Made by a program: the position numbers and the translations under genes. From assembly GCF_900099895.1 (NCBI RefSeq), contig NZ_FNDY01000006.1, positions 1 through 64,000 on the forward strand: 64,000 nt of DNA. Direction: 5' to 3'. Under the pieces are notes generated by a model that was given only the letters and a program-made list of their open reading frames with translations, searched no databases and was not told the origin of the DNA. Below, piece by piece: positions 16,270 to 25,536 of the stretch. The DNA is from Paenibacillus naphthalenovorans. Lineage in GTDB: Bacteria; Bacillota; Bacilli; Paenibacillales; NBRC-103111. Numbering within the stretch: position 1 is the first letter of the stretch; each line of letters opens with the position of its first letter.

Positions 16270-17868
16270 ATGGGTAACAGAGAAGAACTGAAGCTGGATA
16301 CGGATGTACTGGTCATCGGCGGCGGTCCCGCCGGAACGTGGGCGGCGCTGACAGCCGCGGAAAGAGGAGCGGATGTGGTGCTGGTCGATAAGGGGTATTG
16401 CGGCACAAGCGGCGCAACGGCTCCTTCGGGAACAAGCGTATTATATGTCAATCCCGAACCCAAGCTTCGCGAGCAGGCGAGAACGGCGAGAGAAGCATTA
16501 GGAGGATATTTATCCGATGATGAGTGGTCGCATCGCATCATGCATCGTACATATGAGAATGTGAATCGTTTAGCGGACCTAGGGTATCCGTTCCCCGCCG
16601 TATATGAAGGATATGCTTATCGAAGCCAATTGCAGGGCCCTGAATACATGCGGCTGATGCGAAAGCTGGTCAAACGTGCCGGCGTTCGTATCCTCGATCA
16701 TAGTCCCGCATTGGAATTGATCGTAGACGAGCATGGCGTCGGAGGCGCCAGAGGCACACAACGGGATTGGACCATTCGCGCGGGAGCCGTTGTGATTGCC
16801 GCCGGCGGCTGCGCCTTCTTGAGCAAGGCTCTCGGGTGCAACGTGCTGACCGGCGACAGTTACTTATTGGCCGCCGAGAGCGGAGCCGATTTATCCGGGA
16901 TGGAATTCTCCAATCACTATTCATTATCTCCCGCGTTCAGCAGCGTTACGAAAGGCCGGTTTTTCAATTATGCGACATTCTACTATGAAGACGGCACAGT
17001 GATTGAAGGCGCAGGCTCCCAAAAAGGACGCTCCCTGATCGCGAAAACCCTGCTCAATCAACCGGTTTATGCGCGTTTGGATCAGGTGGAGGAATACATG
17101 AAGGAATGGATGCCGAAAGCGCAGCCCAATTTCTTCCTCCCGTTCCGCCGCAAGGGCATCGATCCGTTCCGCGATTTGTTTCCGGTCACATTGCGCCTGG
17201 AAGGGACGGTGCGGGGCACGGGAGGCATCCATTTGACGGACGAATCCTGTGGAACGAAAGTGCCGGGACTTTATGCTGCCGGAGACGCCGCTACGCGTGA
17301 GTTGCTGTGCGGAGGATTTACGGGAGGAGGCAGCTATAACGCCGCCTGGGCCATTTCTTCCGGGTATTGGGCCGGGGAAGGTGCGGCGTTGTATGCGAAG
17401 CGGCTTGGCCCCAACAAAACCAAACGGAATCTGACCGGCGCATCCGGCGCAGCTTTGAAAGGATATTCCGCTTCAACCGATGTTGCGAACAGCCGTGAAA
17501 TTGTCAAGGCCGTCCAAGACGAAATTTTGCCGTATGACAAAAACCTGTTCCGGACCGAAGAGACGCTTACCGAATCTTTGCGTCGGCTCGACCACATTTG
17601 GTCGGAAATCAAGCGCGGAATCGGAGGAGTCCAAAACAATCTCGATCGGGTTCGGGCAAGAGAAGCGGAAGCGATGGCCGCAACGGGCAGATGGATGTAT
17701 ACGACAGCGTTGGAACGCAAAGAAACACGCGGTATGCATAAACGTCTGGATTACCCCGAATTGGATGAAACAACTCCTCTTCACCGTTTGATTACTTCGG
17801 GAACCGATCAGATCGAAGTGTCCCGGGAATACCTGAAAACCGGGAAGAAGGAGGCTGCTGCGGTTTGA
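16270..17868 (+). CDS. APS-reductase/fumarate-reductase-like flavoprotein subunit
   Basis: A 532-residue FAD-dependent oxidoreductase. The Rossmann motif VIGGGPAGTWAALTAAERGA lies near residue 16. The C-terminal FAD-binding segment reads GTGGIHLTDESCGTKVPGLY followed by AAGDAATRELLCGGFTGGGS. The protein belongs to the AprA/FrdA/SdhA superfamily and, like AprA, is paired with a small two-cluster ferredoxin whose gene overlaps its stop by 4 bases. The sulfonate-type ABC genes follow. It is much shorter than dissimilatory AprA (about 650 residues), so sulfite/APS chemistry is not assured. It may be a reductase or dehydrogenase of an organosulfur intermediate. Confidence 0.85.
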   Translation: MGNREELKLDTDVLVIGGGPAGTWAALTAAERGADVVLVDKGYCGTSGATAPSGTSVLYVNPEPKLREQARTAREALGGYLSDDEWSHRIMHRTYENVNRLADLGYPFPAVYEGYAYRSQLQGPEYMRLMRKLVKRAGVRILDHSPALELIVDEHGVGGARGTQRDWTIRAGAVVIAAGGCAFLSKALGCNVLTGDSYLLAAESGADLSGMEFSNHYSLSPAFSSVTKGRFFNYATFYYEDGTVIEGAGSQKGRSLIAKTLLNQPVYARLDQVEEYMKEWMPKAQPNFFLPFRRKGIDPFRDLFPVTLRLEGTVRGTGGIHLTDESCGTKVPGLYAAGDAATRELLCGGFTGGGSYNAAWAISSGYWAGEGAALYAKRLGPNKTKRNLTGASGAALKGYSASTDVANSREIVKAVQDEILPYDKNLFRTEETLTESLRRLDHIWSEIKRGIGGVQNNLDRVRAREAEAMAATGRWMYTTALERKETRGMHKRLDYPELDETTPLHRLITSGTDQIEVSREYLKTGKKEAAAV

Positions 17869-18152
17869 TTGAGGTGTTAAACGAAGAAACTTGTATTTCC
17901 TGCAATATATGCGTATCGGTATGTCCAACGAATGTATTCGATCGCAAGACAGACGGCGTTCCCGCAATAGCGCGTGTAGACGACTGTCAGACATGTTTTA
18001 TGTGTGAAGCGTATTGCCCTGTTGACGCCTTGTACGTTGCGCCCGATGCCGAGCAGCTGACGGGAATCCGGGTAACGGACTTGCCGGAAGACATTATTGG
18101 CGAATACCGCAAGCAAGTGTTTAAACATGACAAGATTCACGCTTCAAAATAA
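17865..18152 (+). CDS. AprB-like 2[4Fe-4S] ferredoxin subunit
   Basis: A 95-residue iron-sulfur protein with two complete cluster motifs, CISCNICVSVCPTNVF and CQTCFMCEAYCPVDAL, and a 30-residue C-terminal extension. The TTG start at 17865 overlaps the flavoprotein stop (TTGA), so the two are translationally coupled. The architecture mirrors AprAB, where AprB passes electrons to the FAD of AprA. The C-terminal tail is shorter than in true AprB. It most likely serves as the electron partner of the flavoprotein. The electron source or sink is unknown. Confidence 0.88.
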   Translation: MIEVLNEETCISCNICVSVCPTNVFDRKTDGVPAIARVDDCQTCFMCEAYCPVDALYVAPDAEQLTGIRVTDLPEDIIGEYRKQVFKHDKIHASK

Positions 18153-18177
18153 CAGAATATAGCTAACTGGATCACTG

Positions 18178-18218
18178 GAGGCTGGATCAAAACACAAGAT
18201 TGAGCCTCTTTCTTTTTT
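18178..18218 (+). terminator. Hairpin with T run between the ferredoxin and ABC genes
   Basis: GAGGCT (18178-18183) pairs with AGCCTC (18203-18208), followed by TTTCTTTTTT. It may lower, rather than abolish, transcription into the ABC importer genes. Confidence 0.6.
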
Positions 18219-18247
18219 ACATTTGTAAAGAAGGAGGGAAACGTACC

Positions 18248-19102
18248 ATGTCATTAGCCGTCGGGCAAGTGGTTGCAGAGGGGATTTCTTCCAATCAGGA
18301 ACAACCACAGCCAAAGCTGTCCGTTGAAAATCTAATGATTTCCTATGAAAACCATAAATCCGGTGAAACCACGGAAGCGGTTCATAACGTATCCCTGGAC
18401 ATCAAGCCCGGAGAGTTCGTGACGATCGTCGGCTTAAGCGGCTGCGGGAAATCGTCGTTTCTTAATGCCGTTGCGGGATTGCTCAAGGCGTCCGGCGGAA
18501 CGATCCGGATAGACGGCAAACCGGTTCAACGTCCCGGCCCCGATCGTGCGGTTGTCTTCCAGAAAGCGTCTCTGCTGCCCTGGCGTACGACGCTTAAAAA
18601 TATTACGTACGGACTCGAAATCATGGGCATACCGAAACGGGAAGCCGTAGAAAGAGCCAGAAAGTACATCAAAATGGCCAAGCTCGAGGACTATGAAAAC
18701 TTTTATCCTTCTGCACTTTCAGGAGGCATGCAGCAAAGAGTGAATCTGGCAAGAGCGCTGGCATGCGAGCCGCAGGTGCTGCTGATGGATGAGCCCTTCT
18801 CGGCGCTTGACGCCATCACCCGCGAAGGTCTGCAAAATGAATTGCTGTTATTATGGGAGCTGACGAAAAAAACCGTACTCATGGTCACGCACCAAATCGA
18901 CGAAGCCGTACTGTTGTCAGATCGGGTCATCGTATTTTCGCCCCGGCCGGCTGTAATCGTAAAGGAGATTCGCATTGATCTGCCAAGACCGCGAACGCCG
19001 GAAGTTAAACAAAATCCGTATTTTGATCAATTGACCCAGCGGGTATGGAGCGCCATCAATAAGTCGGCGGGAAAAAGGGTGAACCAGGACTATGAAATCT
19101 GA
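18248..19102 (+). CDS. ABC importer ATPase, SsuB/TauB family
   Basis: A 284-residue ATPase with Walker A GLSGCGKSS, Q-loop VFQKASLLPW, signature LSGGMQQR and Walker B VLLMDEPFSALD. The QKASLLPW and GMQQRVNLARAL patterns are typical of nitrate/sulfonate/taurine importers. The start at 18248 follows GAAGGAGGGAAACG; the frame reaches further up to 18200 without a site. It overlaps the permease gene by 11 bases. The ATPase may serve both nearby SsuA-like lipoproteins. Confidence 0.92.
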   Translation: MSLAVGQVVAEGISSNQEQPQPKLSVENLMISYENHKSGETTEAVHNVSLDIKPGEFVTIVGLSGCGKSSFLNAVAGLLKASGGTIRIDGKPVQRPGPDRAVVFQKASLLPWRTTLKNITYGLEIMGIPKREAVERARKYIKMAKLEDYENFYPSALSGGMQQRVNLARALACEPQVLLMDEPFSALDAITREGLQNELLLLWELTKKTVLMVTHQIDEAVLLSDRVIVFSPRPAVIVKEIRIDLPRPRTPEVKQNPYFDQLTQRVWSAINKSAGKRVNQDYEI

Positions 19103-19946
19103 AGGAGACATTTTGACGAAATCCGCGATTTCTCTAACGGAACGAAAGCATCGGATCCATAAATACAAAATGGTGCTCAGAAAACTAAAGCAGACGGGAA
19201 TCAGTCTTTCGTTAGGCGGCGGGGTGATCCTGCTCCTGCTGATGATATGGGAGATTTTTAGCATTTCGGGATGGGTCAAGCCTCAATTTTCGAGCTCGCC
19301 GACCCGGGTTTTGAACAAAGGACTGGAGATGGCAGCGAGCGGCGAATTATGGAAACATACGATTGCCAGCGGTCAGATCTTTATTATCGGTTATGGATTG
19401 GCTGTCCTTGTCGGCGTACCGATCGGGATTTTGCTGGGTTGGTATAAACGGCTAAACCAGGCGTTCGGTCCGGTGGTTGCTGCCATGTACACGACGCCAA
19501 GAATCGCACTGATGCCCTTGTTTATCATCTGGTTCGGATTGGGATCAAGTTCCAAGATCGTTCTGGTCTTCCTTAGCGCCATATTTCCGATCATTGTCAA
19601 CATGGTTATGGGGATGAGAAGCATTGACGGGGATTTGACTAAAGTGGCGAAATCGTATAGTGCGTCACAGCGACAAATTTTCTGGACGATTGCGCTGCCG
19701 ATGTCCGTGCCTTTCCTGATGACGGCTTTGCAGCTTGCGACAGGCAGGGCTTTGATTGGCGTAATCGGCGCCGAAATATTCGGATCGAAAGCAGGTCTCG
19801 GTTATATGATTATGTATGCCGGCGCTACGTTCCAAACCGACATCGTATTTTTGGGTGTGTTCATCATTGCGGCTTTCGGAATTGCGATGGATCGCTTTTG
19901 GTTTTATTTGAGTCAACGGTTTGACGCCTGGCGCGGCAATGACTAA
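19092..19946 (+). CDS. ABC importer permease, SsuC/TauC family
   Basis: A 284-residue permease with six membrane segments and the EAA-like coupling loop (KVAKSYSASQRQIFWTIALP). Its N-terminal tail of ~35 charged residues precedes the first helix. The family transports sulfonates, taurine, nitrate or thiamine precursors. The neighbouring organosulfur genes favour sulfonates. The ATG at 19092 lies inside the ATPase gene behind a weak GGTGAACC site, so translation is coupled; a TTG at 19113 is a possible alternative start. Confidence 0.92.
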   Translation: MKSEGDILTKSAISLTERKHRIHKYKMVLRKLKQTGISLSLGGGVILLLLMIWEIFSISGWVKPQFSSSPTRVLNKGLEMAASGELWKHTIASGQIFIIGYGLAVLVGVPIGILLGWYKRLNQAFGPVVAAMYTTPRIALMPLFIIWFGLGSSSKIVLVFLSAIFPIIVNMVMGMRSIDGDLTKVAKSYSASQRQIFWTIALPMSVPFLMTALQLATGRALIGVIGAEIFGSKAGLGYMIMYAGATFQTDIVFLGVFIIAAFGIAMDRFWFYLSQRFDAWRGND

Positions 19947-19967
19947 GCAAAGGGGGCGTACAAAAAA

Positions 19968-21026
19968 ATGAAGGCGATAAAATGGTTCGCTTGGATTGGC
20001 TCGGTATTTGTCTTGATCATGGCGTTATCCGCATGCGGCAGCAGTCCATCGAACGTAAACGGGGGGACAGCGAAAGAGTCCGGCAATCCTTCCAGTGGAG
20101 CGGAGCAAAACGCTGCGGAAACAAAGAAGCTTACCAAAATCGTATATGTGCAGTTAAAACCGGATTTAACGGATATTCATACTGATTTTGCCAAGGAGAA
20201 CGGAATATATGAAAAGCATGGCATCGACCTGGATGTGATCCACTTTGACGCGGGAGGACCGGAAGCCTTGGCCGGAGTCGCCGGCGGGGATATCGATATG
20301 GGAAACTTCGGAACCCCGATCTTGACCGGCATTTCCCGCGGTGTCCCGATTAAGGTGGTGGCATCTCCAGCGATCAGGGAAAATCCGTTTGTGTTGGTCG
20401 GCGGAAGGAAGGTGGAAAAGGTTGAAGATGTGAAAGGCAAAGTGTTGGGAACAGGGGCGCTGGGCGGCGGAAACCACCAAGCCGCAAAAAATATTTTAAA
20501 AGAGTACGGAGTCCCGGAAACGGAAACCGATTTACGGCCTGCAGGCGGAGTCGACGCATATCTTTTGTTGGAGCAAGGTGTCGTTGACGCGGTTGTGGCG
20601 ACGGAGCCGGCCGTCTCCAGAATTGAAAAGGACGGCATCGGAAAAACCATCGTGAAGGCCGCCGACATCGAGGTTTACAAAAACTATCAGCACAGCTTTG
20701 TGTTTGCCAGCGACGAATTAATCAAAACCAATCCCGATGCGGTTCGAGCGGTATTGGCGGGTCACAAAGAAGCGATTGAATATGCGAAGGAGCACGTTGA
20801 AGAGTTGATTGCGTACGCGTCCGAAAAGCTGGGCTATGAAGAAGATTTGGTTCGCGATTATTATCAAAAGATAATCCCCACCTGGATCGTGGACGGCAAT
20901 GTCAATGTAGAAGGGACGCTAAATGCTTTCGAAATTTTAAAAGATCTGAATGAGCTGGACAAAAACTTCGATACCGCTCAGGAAAATTGGCTGAATCTGA
21001 GTTTTTTACCGGGCAGCGGCAAGTAA
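19968..21026 (+). CDS. ABC importer substrate-binding lipoprotein, SsuA/NMT1 family
   Basis: A 352-residue lipoprotein with lipobox LSAC near residues 20-23 and a Ser/Gly/Asn-rich linker. The binding-protein core follows (IVYVQLKPDLTDIHTDFAKE, GGDIDMGNFGTPIL, KVLGTGALGGG, EQGVVDAVVATEPAV). It is distant in sequence from the lipoprotein at 14011, so the two probably bind different ligands. The gene completes an ATPase-permease-binder operon and is followed by a strong terminator at 21080. Confidence 0.92.
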   Translation: MKAIKWFAWIGSVFVLIMALSACGSSPSNVNGGTAKESGNPSSGAEQNAAETKKLTKIVYVQLKPDLTDIHTDFAKENGIYEKHGIDLDVIHFDAGGPEALAGVAGGDIDMGNFGTPILTGISRGVPIKVVASPAIRENPFVLVGGRKVEKVEDVKGKVLGTGALGGGNHQAAKNILKEYGVPETETDLRPAGGVDAYLLLEQGVVDAVVATEPAVSRIEKDGIGKTIVKAADIEVYKNYQHSFVFASDELIKTNPDAVRAVLAGHKEAIEYAKEHVEELIAYASEKLGYEEDLVRDYYQKIIPTWIVDGNVNVEGTLNAFEILKDLNELDKNFDTAQENWLNLSFLPGSGK

Positions 21027-21079
21027 CGCAATAGGCGATCTCGCTCATGTTGGAATATCATCGTAATGGACAAGAACAC

Positions 21080-21142
21080 AGACTTGACCTGTGCATTTGA
21101 GTTGCATATTGTATGCATTCATGCCAGGCAAGTCTTTTTTTG
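21080..21142 (+). terminator. Rho-independent terminator of the SsuBCA-like operon
   Basis: AGACTTGACCTG (21080-21091) pairs with CAGGCAAGTCT (21125-21135, one bulge), with an inner GCAT/ATGC stem and a run of seven T. Confidence 0.85.
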
Positions 21143-21181
21143 TCTAAGTAATTTGTGGCATATATTCATATTCCGCTTGCG

Positions 21182-21214
21182 TATAATAGGCTGTGAATGG
21201 AATAACGTTCCATT
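21182..21214 (+). promoter_or_regulatory. -10 box and IclR-type operator upstream of the iclR-family gene
   Basis: TATAAT lies at 21182-21187. AATGGAA (21196-21202) and TTCCATT (21208-21214) are perfect inverted arms. The inner 15-mer TGGAATAACGTTCCA resembles the E. coli IclR consensus TGGAAATnATTTCCA. Its position over the start of transcription suggests autorepression. Confidence 0.6.
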
Positions 21215-21291
21215 TACACCCAAGTGAAAAATCGGCATTCATACCCGGCAGCTGGCAGCAATCCTCATGAAGAAAGGAGTGAATCGTCATT

Positions 21292-22083
21292 TTGGAAGGG
21301 ACTGAGCATCAACAGGTCAACTCTACCGTGGAGCGCGCCTTAATCCTCTTGGAATTGGTATCCGAGAAGGGCGAAGGAGTAGCTCTTGCGGAATTAGTGA
21401 AGGAGGTCGATTTACCCAAGACTACGATCTATAGGCTTTTGGAAACTTTAAAAAGCCGGAATTACGTTCAATTCGATCCGAGTACGGACAAATATTCGAT
21501 TGGTTTGAAGACGCTGGAGATCGGAGTATTCGGACTGCATAAAATGCAAATCGTAGAAGTCGCCTCCCGTCATTTGCGTGAATTGTCGGAGATTACCGGG
21601 GAAACTTCTTTTTTTGCGGCCTATCATAGCGGTGAAACCGTCTACCTTTATAAAATTGAGGGTTCAAGATCAATTAGTATAAGGGCTGAGTTAGGCATGA
21701 GGAGACCTGTTCACTGCACCGCCGTAGGAAAAGCCATACTGTCCACTTATTCAAGAGAAGAAGTGGACCGGATTATTCAAGAAAAAGGGATGGCCCGATA
21801 TACGCCAAATACCATTGTGGATCTTGAACAGCTGCATGAGGAGCTAAGAAACATACGCAAAGCCGGCTATGCAATGGACCGTGAAGAAATCGAAGCGGGC
21901 CTAACCTGTTATGCGGTTCCCATCTACAATTACACCGGACGATCGGTAGGAACGATTAGTCTGGGCGGTCCTTCTTTCCGCATGGTGGAAAATAAGAACG
22001 AATTAACCCGCGAGCTAATGGAAGCCGGATTGCGCATTTCCCGGAGACTGGGGTTTGTTCCAAGGATCGGTTCCATACTCTAA
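21292..22083 (+). CDS. IclR-family transcriptional regulator
   Basis: A 263-residue regulator with an N-terminal winged helix (ERALILLELVSEKG, then LPKTTIYRLLETLKSRNYV) and the IclR effector domain (GMRRPVHCTAVGKAILS, YAMDREEIEAGLTCYAVPIY). The start is TTG 21292 behind AAAGGAG. The IclR-type palindrome at 21198 lies between its -10 box and start codon. It is separated from the molybdenum hydroxylase operon by a hairpin and 190 bases and most likely controls it. The effector should be a small carboxylic or aromatic acid, as usual for the family. Confidence 0.92.
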   Translation: MEGTEHQQVNSTVERALILLELVSEKGEGVALAELVKEVDLPKTTIYRLLETLKSRNYVQFDPSTDKYSIGLKTLEIGVFGLHKMQIVEVASRHLRELSEITGETSFFAAYHSGETVYLYKIEGSRSISIRAELGMRRPVHCTAVGKAILSTYSREEVDRIIQEKGMARYTPNTIVDLEQLHEELRNIRKAGYAMDREEIEAGLTCYAVPIYNYTGRSVGTISLGGPSFRMVENKNELTRELMEAGLRISRRLGFVPRIGSIL

Positions 22084-22104
22084 ATGCAGCGTAACGTAAC
22101 TTCA

Positions 22105-22157
22105 TCCGTTAGACTGCATGATGGATTCCCCGGAAATCATCCTGAAAGACTAACGGA
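22105..22157 (+). terminator. Long hairpin after the iclR-family gene
   Basis: TCCGTTAG (22105-22112) pairs with CTAACGGA (22150-22157). An inner imperfect stem is centred on CCCC at 22128-22131. A weak T-rich stretch follows. Confidence 0.6.
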
Positions 22158-22273
22158 ACTGTCTTTTATTACAGAATGAAACCGTTTACATCGGACTGCA
22201 TCTTGTTTCATATTTGCCGGCGGGTCATCAGGATCAGGAATTTCAATGCAAGTTCTGAGGAGGCGATGTTGTC

Positions 22274-24676
22274 ATGACAGAAACGAAAACCGGATTGGGA
22301 GTCAGTTATAAGCGGAAAGAGGACCCGAGATTGTTAACCGGTTATGGCCGTTTCACGGATGACATTGAATTGAAAGGGATGCTTCACCTGGCGATCTTGA
22401 GAAGCCCTCATGCTCATGCTTATATTCGAAACATTGATACAAGCCAAGCGCAAAAATTACCGGGTGTGGTTGCCGTTCTGACGGGTGAGGAGTCGCTGAA
22501 ATATACAGGGAGATTGGCAACGACGATTGATATATTCAATAAAGTTCCGGAGGTATATCCGATTGCGCACCGGAAGGTCCGCTTTGTCGGTGAGGCCGTT
22601 GCTGTAGTTGCGGCGGTTGACCGGTATATTGCGGAAGATGCGGTTGATTTGATCCAAGTGGATTACGAGCCTCTTCCCGCGGTTGTGACGATCGAAGACG
22701 CCTTGAAACCTGCTGCCCTTCTTTATGAGGAGTGGGGCGATAATATCCAACAAGATTGGAAAAGTACCATCGGCGACATTGAGGAAGCCTTTAAGAACTC
22801 GGCATACGTATTTGAAGAGACCATCACCCACAGTCGCTATACCGGGACCCCGATTGAATCACGCGTTTGTATAGCGGATTATAACCCGGGTTCCCGGAAA
22901 TTAACCGTCACCTGTTCGACGCAAGCTCCGCATCAGGTACGTACACTGATCGCCCAAACGTTAAAGATGCCTGAACACCATATTCGAGTCATTGCACCTG
23001 ATGTGGGGGCGGGATATGGGACCAAATTACAGGCCGATGCCGAAATCATCGTTTGTATTATGGCGCGCAAGTTGGGCAAGCCGGTGAAATGGACCGAAGA
23101 CCGGGTGGAAAATATGTTGTCCGGCATGCAATCGCGCGACTATTCCTGCACAATAAAGATCGGTCTTGACCAGGATTATCGGATCACGGGTCTTCAAGCC
23201 AAATTGCTTGCAAACATAGGTATGGACGGAACTTGCCACGGCCCGGGTACACCGGCCCTGCTGGTAGCCGGATCGTATTTTCCCGGAGCCTATAAAATTC
23301 CTGTTTATGATGTTGAAGTGCTTGGGGTTGTCTCCAACAAAGGGCCTTATGGCGCCCATCGCGGCTACGGTAAGGATATCGCAAGCTACCCTGTGGAACG
23401 CATGATGGATATGGTGGCCCAGTGTCTAAAGATTTCTCCAATAGAATTACGCAACCGCAATTTTATTACGAAGGATGAATACCCGTACCGGAATATTGCC
23501 GGCCCGATTTATGACAGCGGTGATTTTGATCAATTAATGCGTCTTGCCCTGGAGAAGGCCGGCTACGATCGTTTGAAAGAGCGGCAAAAAGAATTGCGCA
23601 AGCAGGGCAAATATATAGGAATCGGTATTTCAGCCATGCTTGAGCCTTCAGGGGCTGCGGTATTTAACGGGATCTTTAACGGTTTCCAGGCGGCTACGGT
23701 CCGCATGACCCCGGAGGGAGGTTTTCAAATCCTGACGAGTCATCAAAATATAGGGCAGGGCGTTGAAACTACATTGCCGCAAATCGTATCCGACATTATG
23801 AAAGTAGACATTGATCATATTACGTTCTTGTACGGAGACACCGATGTAACACCTTATGGATTGGGACCTTTCTCATCCCGCGGAGCAACGTTCACCGTAT
23901 CGGCTGTACATGAAGCGGCTAAGCTGCTGCGGGATAAATTAATCAAAATTGCCGGACATCTTCTCCGGATAGATCCGAGCGAGCTTGAAATGGATAACGG
24001 TTTCATAAGAAAAAGAGGAAGCAGCGCTCAAGAGGAATCCATCCGTCTCAAGGATCTTGGAAATAAAATTCATCTGTGGCCTGGGCCATACGGCACGATT
24101 CCCGAGGGATTGGATGTGAATTTGGAATGCACCTACACATGGACCAGTCCGTCGGTCACATGGGAACCAGACGAGAACGGCCGGGTCAATCTGTATACGA
24201 CCCATCCGACAGGAGTGTTTATTGCCGTAGTAGAGGTGGATGTTCAGACGGGGCAAATTAAAATCGAAAAATTTGTAGTTTCCCATGACTGCGGAACCAT
24301 TATTAATCCCATGATCATCAACGGACAAATTGCCGGCGGTATTGCTCACGGAATCGGCGGCGCCCTAATGGAGGATTTGGCGTATGATTCAAGCGGTTCA
24401 TTAGTCAATCTTGATTTCCAAACCTATTTGTGTCCAACCGCGATGGAAGTACCGGTTATCGAATCCCATCATATTCAATGTCCTTCTCCTTTTACTCCGC
24501 TAGGTACCAAGGGAATGGGGGAAGGCGGGGCCATCCCGTCGCCTGCCGCCGTCGCCAATGCGGTCGAGGATGCCTTGGAGCCATTCGGTGTAAGGGTGAA
24601 AAACCTGCCGCTTTCGCCGGAGAAGGTATTGCAATGGATTAAACGAGGTGAGAGAAACGCTTATGCCAAATCCTGA
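22274..24676 (+). CDS. Molybdenum hydroxylase large subunit (xanthine dehydrogenase family)
   Basis: An 800-residue molybdopterin-binding subunit with the N-terminal KRKEDPRLLTGYGRFTDDI segment, HTHGPG-like cofactor loops (SHQNIGQGVETTLPQI) and the catalytic glutamate in KGMGEGGAIPSP. The active-site loop is GPYGAHRGYG rather than the AYRCSFR of true form I CO dehydrogenase, so 'CO dehydrogenase' would be misleading. It should hydroxylate a heterocycle, aldehyde or similar compound with water as oxygen source. The medium and small subunits follow at 25537 and 26476, with a hydrolase gene between. The start is ATG 22274 after GAGGCG. Confidence 0.9.
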   Translation: MTETKTGLGVSYKRKEDPRLLTGYGRFTDDIELKGMLHLAILRSPHAHAYIRNIDTSQAQKLPGVVAVLTGEESLKYTGRLATTIDIFNKVPEVYPIAHRKVRFVGEAVAVVAAVDRYIAEDAVDLIQVDYEPLPAVVTIEDALKPAALLYEEWGDNIQQDWKSTIGDIEEAFKNSAYVFEETITHSRYTGTPIESRVCIADYNPGSRKLTVTCSTQAPHQVRTLIAQTLKMPEHHIRVIAPDVGAGYGTKLQADAEIIVCIMARKLGKPVKWTEDRVENMLSGMQSRDYSCTIKIGLDQDYRITGLQAKLLANIGMDGTCHGPGTPALLVAGSYFPGAYKIPVYDVEVLGVVSNKGPYGAHRGYGKDIASYPVERMMDMVAQCLKISPIELRNRNFITKDEYPYRNIAGPIYDSGDFDQLMRLALEKAGYDRLKERQKELRKQGKYIGIGISAMLEPSGAAVFNGIFNGFQAATVRMTPEGGFQILTSHQNIGQGVETTLPQIVSDIMKVDIDHITFLYGDTDVTPYGLGPFSSRGATFTVSAVHEAAKLLRDKLIKIAGHLLRIDPSELEMDNGFIRKRGSSAQEESIRLKDLGNKIHLWPGPYGTIPEGLDVNLECTYTWTSPSVTWEPDENGRVNLYTTHPTGVFIAVVEVDVQTGQIKIEKFVVSHDCGTIINPMIINGQIAGGIAHGIGGALMEDLAYDSSGSLVNLDFQTYLCPTAMEVPVIESHHIQCPSPFTPLGTKGMGEGGAIPSPAAVANAVEDALEPFGVRVKNLPLSPEKVLQWIKRGERNAYAKS

Positions 24677-25469
24677 CTGGAAAATCTACCCTTTGCTTGT
24701 CGGAGAAGCCGATGTGCCGCAAGTTCTGGACGCGTTCTGGTCGCTGTCCCGTGAAAAGTCGCTTGTAAGCGTTCCAATTACGGCATGGCTGCTGGTACCT
24801 CAGCACGGAGGCGAACCCATTCTCGTCGATACCGGTTTTCGTGACGCGGAACGTTGTGTGCAGCTGCAAGGTCTGGGTCCGCATCGATCCAAGCCTGAAT
24901 GGACGCTGAAGGCGCAGCTGTCCAAGTACGGCTACAGTTTGGAGGATATCCCAACGGTCATTTTCACGCACCTCCACTACGATCACGCGGGGGGATGCGG
25001 GCTGCTGCCTCGCGCCAAATTCATTATTCAGCGGACGGAATTGCAGGCGGCGGCAGCTCCCATGGTTTCCCGCGAGCTCGATTTCGGCGGCGGCGCTCTT
25101 TTCTATGATCGTAAAGACATTGCGGAATTAATTGATCCGTTATGGTCCAGAGTACACTTGATTGATGGGGATGAAGAAATTGCTCCAGGCGTCAAATGCG
25201 TTTTATTCTCGAATACGCACACCCCGGGAAGTCAAGCCGTCTACGTCCGGACTTCTGCGGGTAACGCCGTGATTTTGGGTGATATCGCCCGAAAAGTGGA
25301 GCTAAATGTCAACAAGGGGATCCCGCCGGGCCTGTTTTACGATTTGGAGGCCGCGTACCGCGCGATGAAGAAGATCAAGAGGGGTGCCGATTTTGTTCTT
25401 CCTTCCCATGACTATGAGGAGCTTAGGAAGTATTCGGAGGGACTCCCTTTTGGAGAAAAGCAAGCATGA
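24663..25469 (+). CDS. Metallo-beta-lactamase-fold hydrolase, lactonase-like
   Basis: A 268-residue MBL-fold protein with the zinc motif THLHYDHAGG, a later conserved His in SNTHTPGSQAV, and Asp/His residues in ILGDIARKVE and LPSHDYEE. It resembles AttM/AiiA-type N-acyl-homoserine lactonases and gamma-lactone hydrolases. I choose ATG 24663 behind GAGGTGAG; a GTG at 24648 is in frame. It overlaps the large-subunit gene by 14 bases. Placement inside a hydroxylase operon suggests it opens a lactone or lactam made by the hydroxylase, rather than quenching signals. Confidence 0.85.
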   Translation: MPNPDWKIYPLLVGEADVPQVLDAFWSLSREKSLVSVPITAWLLVPQHGGEPILVDTGFRDAERCVQLQGLGPHRSKPEWTLKAQLSKYGYSLEDIPTVIFTHLHYDHAGGCGLLPRAKFIIQRTELQAAAAPMVSRELDFGGGALFYDRKDIAELIDPLWSRVHLIDGDEEIAPGVKCVLFSNTHTPGSQAVYVRTSAGNAVILGDIARKVELNVNKGIPPGLFYDLEAAYRAMKKIKRGADFVLPSHDYEELRKYSEGLPFGEKQA

Positions 25470-25536
25470 GGAAGAATCGGCAAAGCCAGCTAGCCAATTT
25501 CTGGATTATTTATCCGGGAAGGACAGGTGAATCAGG

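Noticed and set aside
16270-18152. Dissimilatory sulfate reduction (aprBA)
   Set aside because: The flavoprotein is too short for AprA, the order is A then B, and no sat or dsr genes are present.
22120-22141. Inverted repeat around the CCCC centre as an IclR operator
   Set aside because: The arms are part of the longer hairpin at 22105-22157 that follows the iclR gene, so a terminator explains them better.
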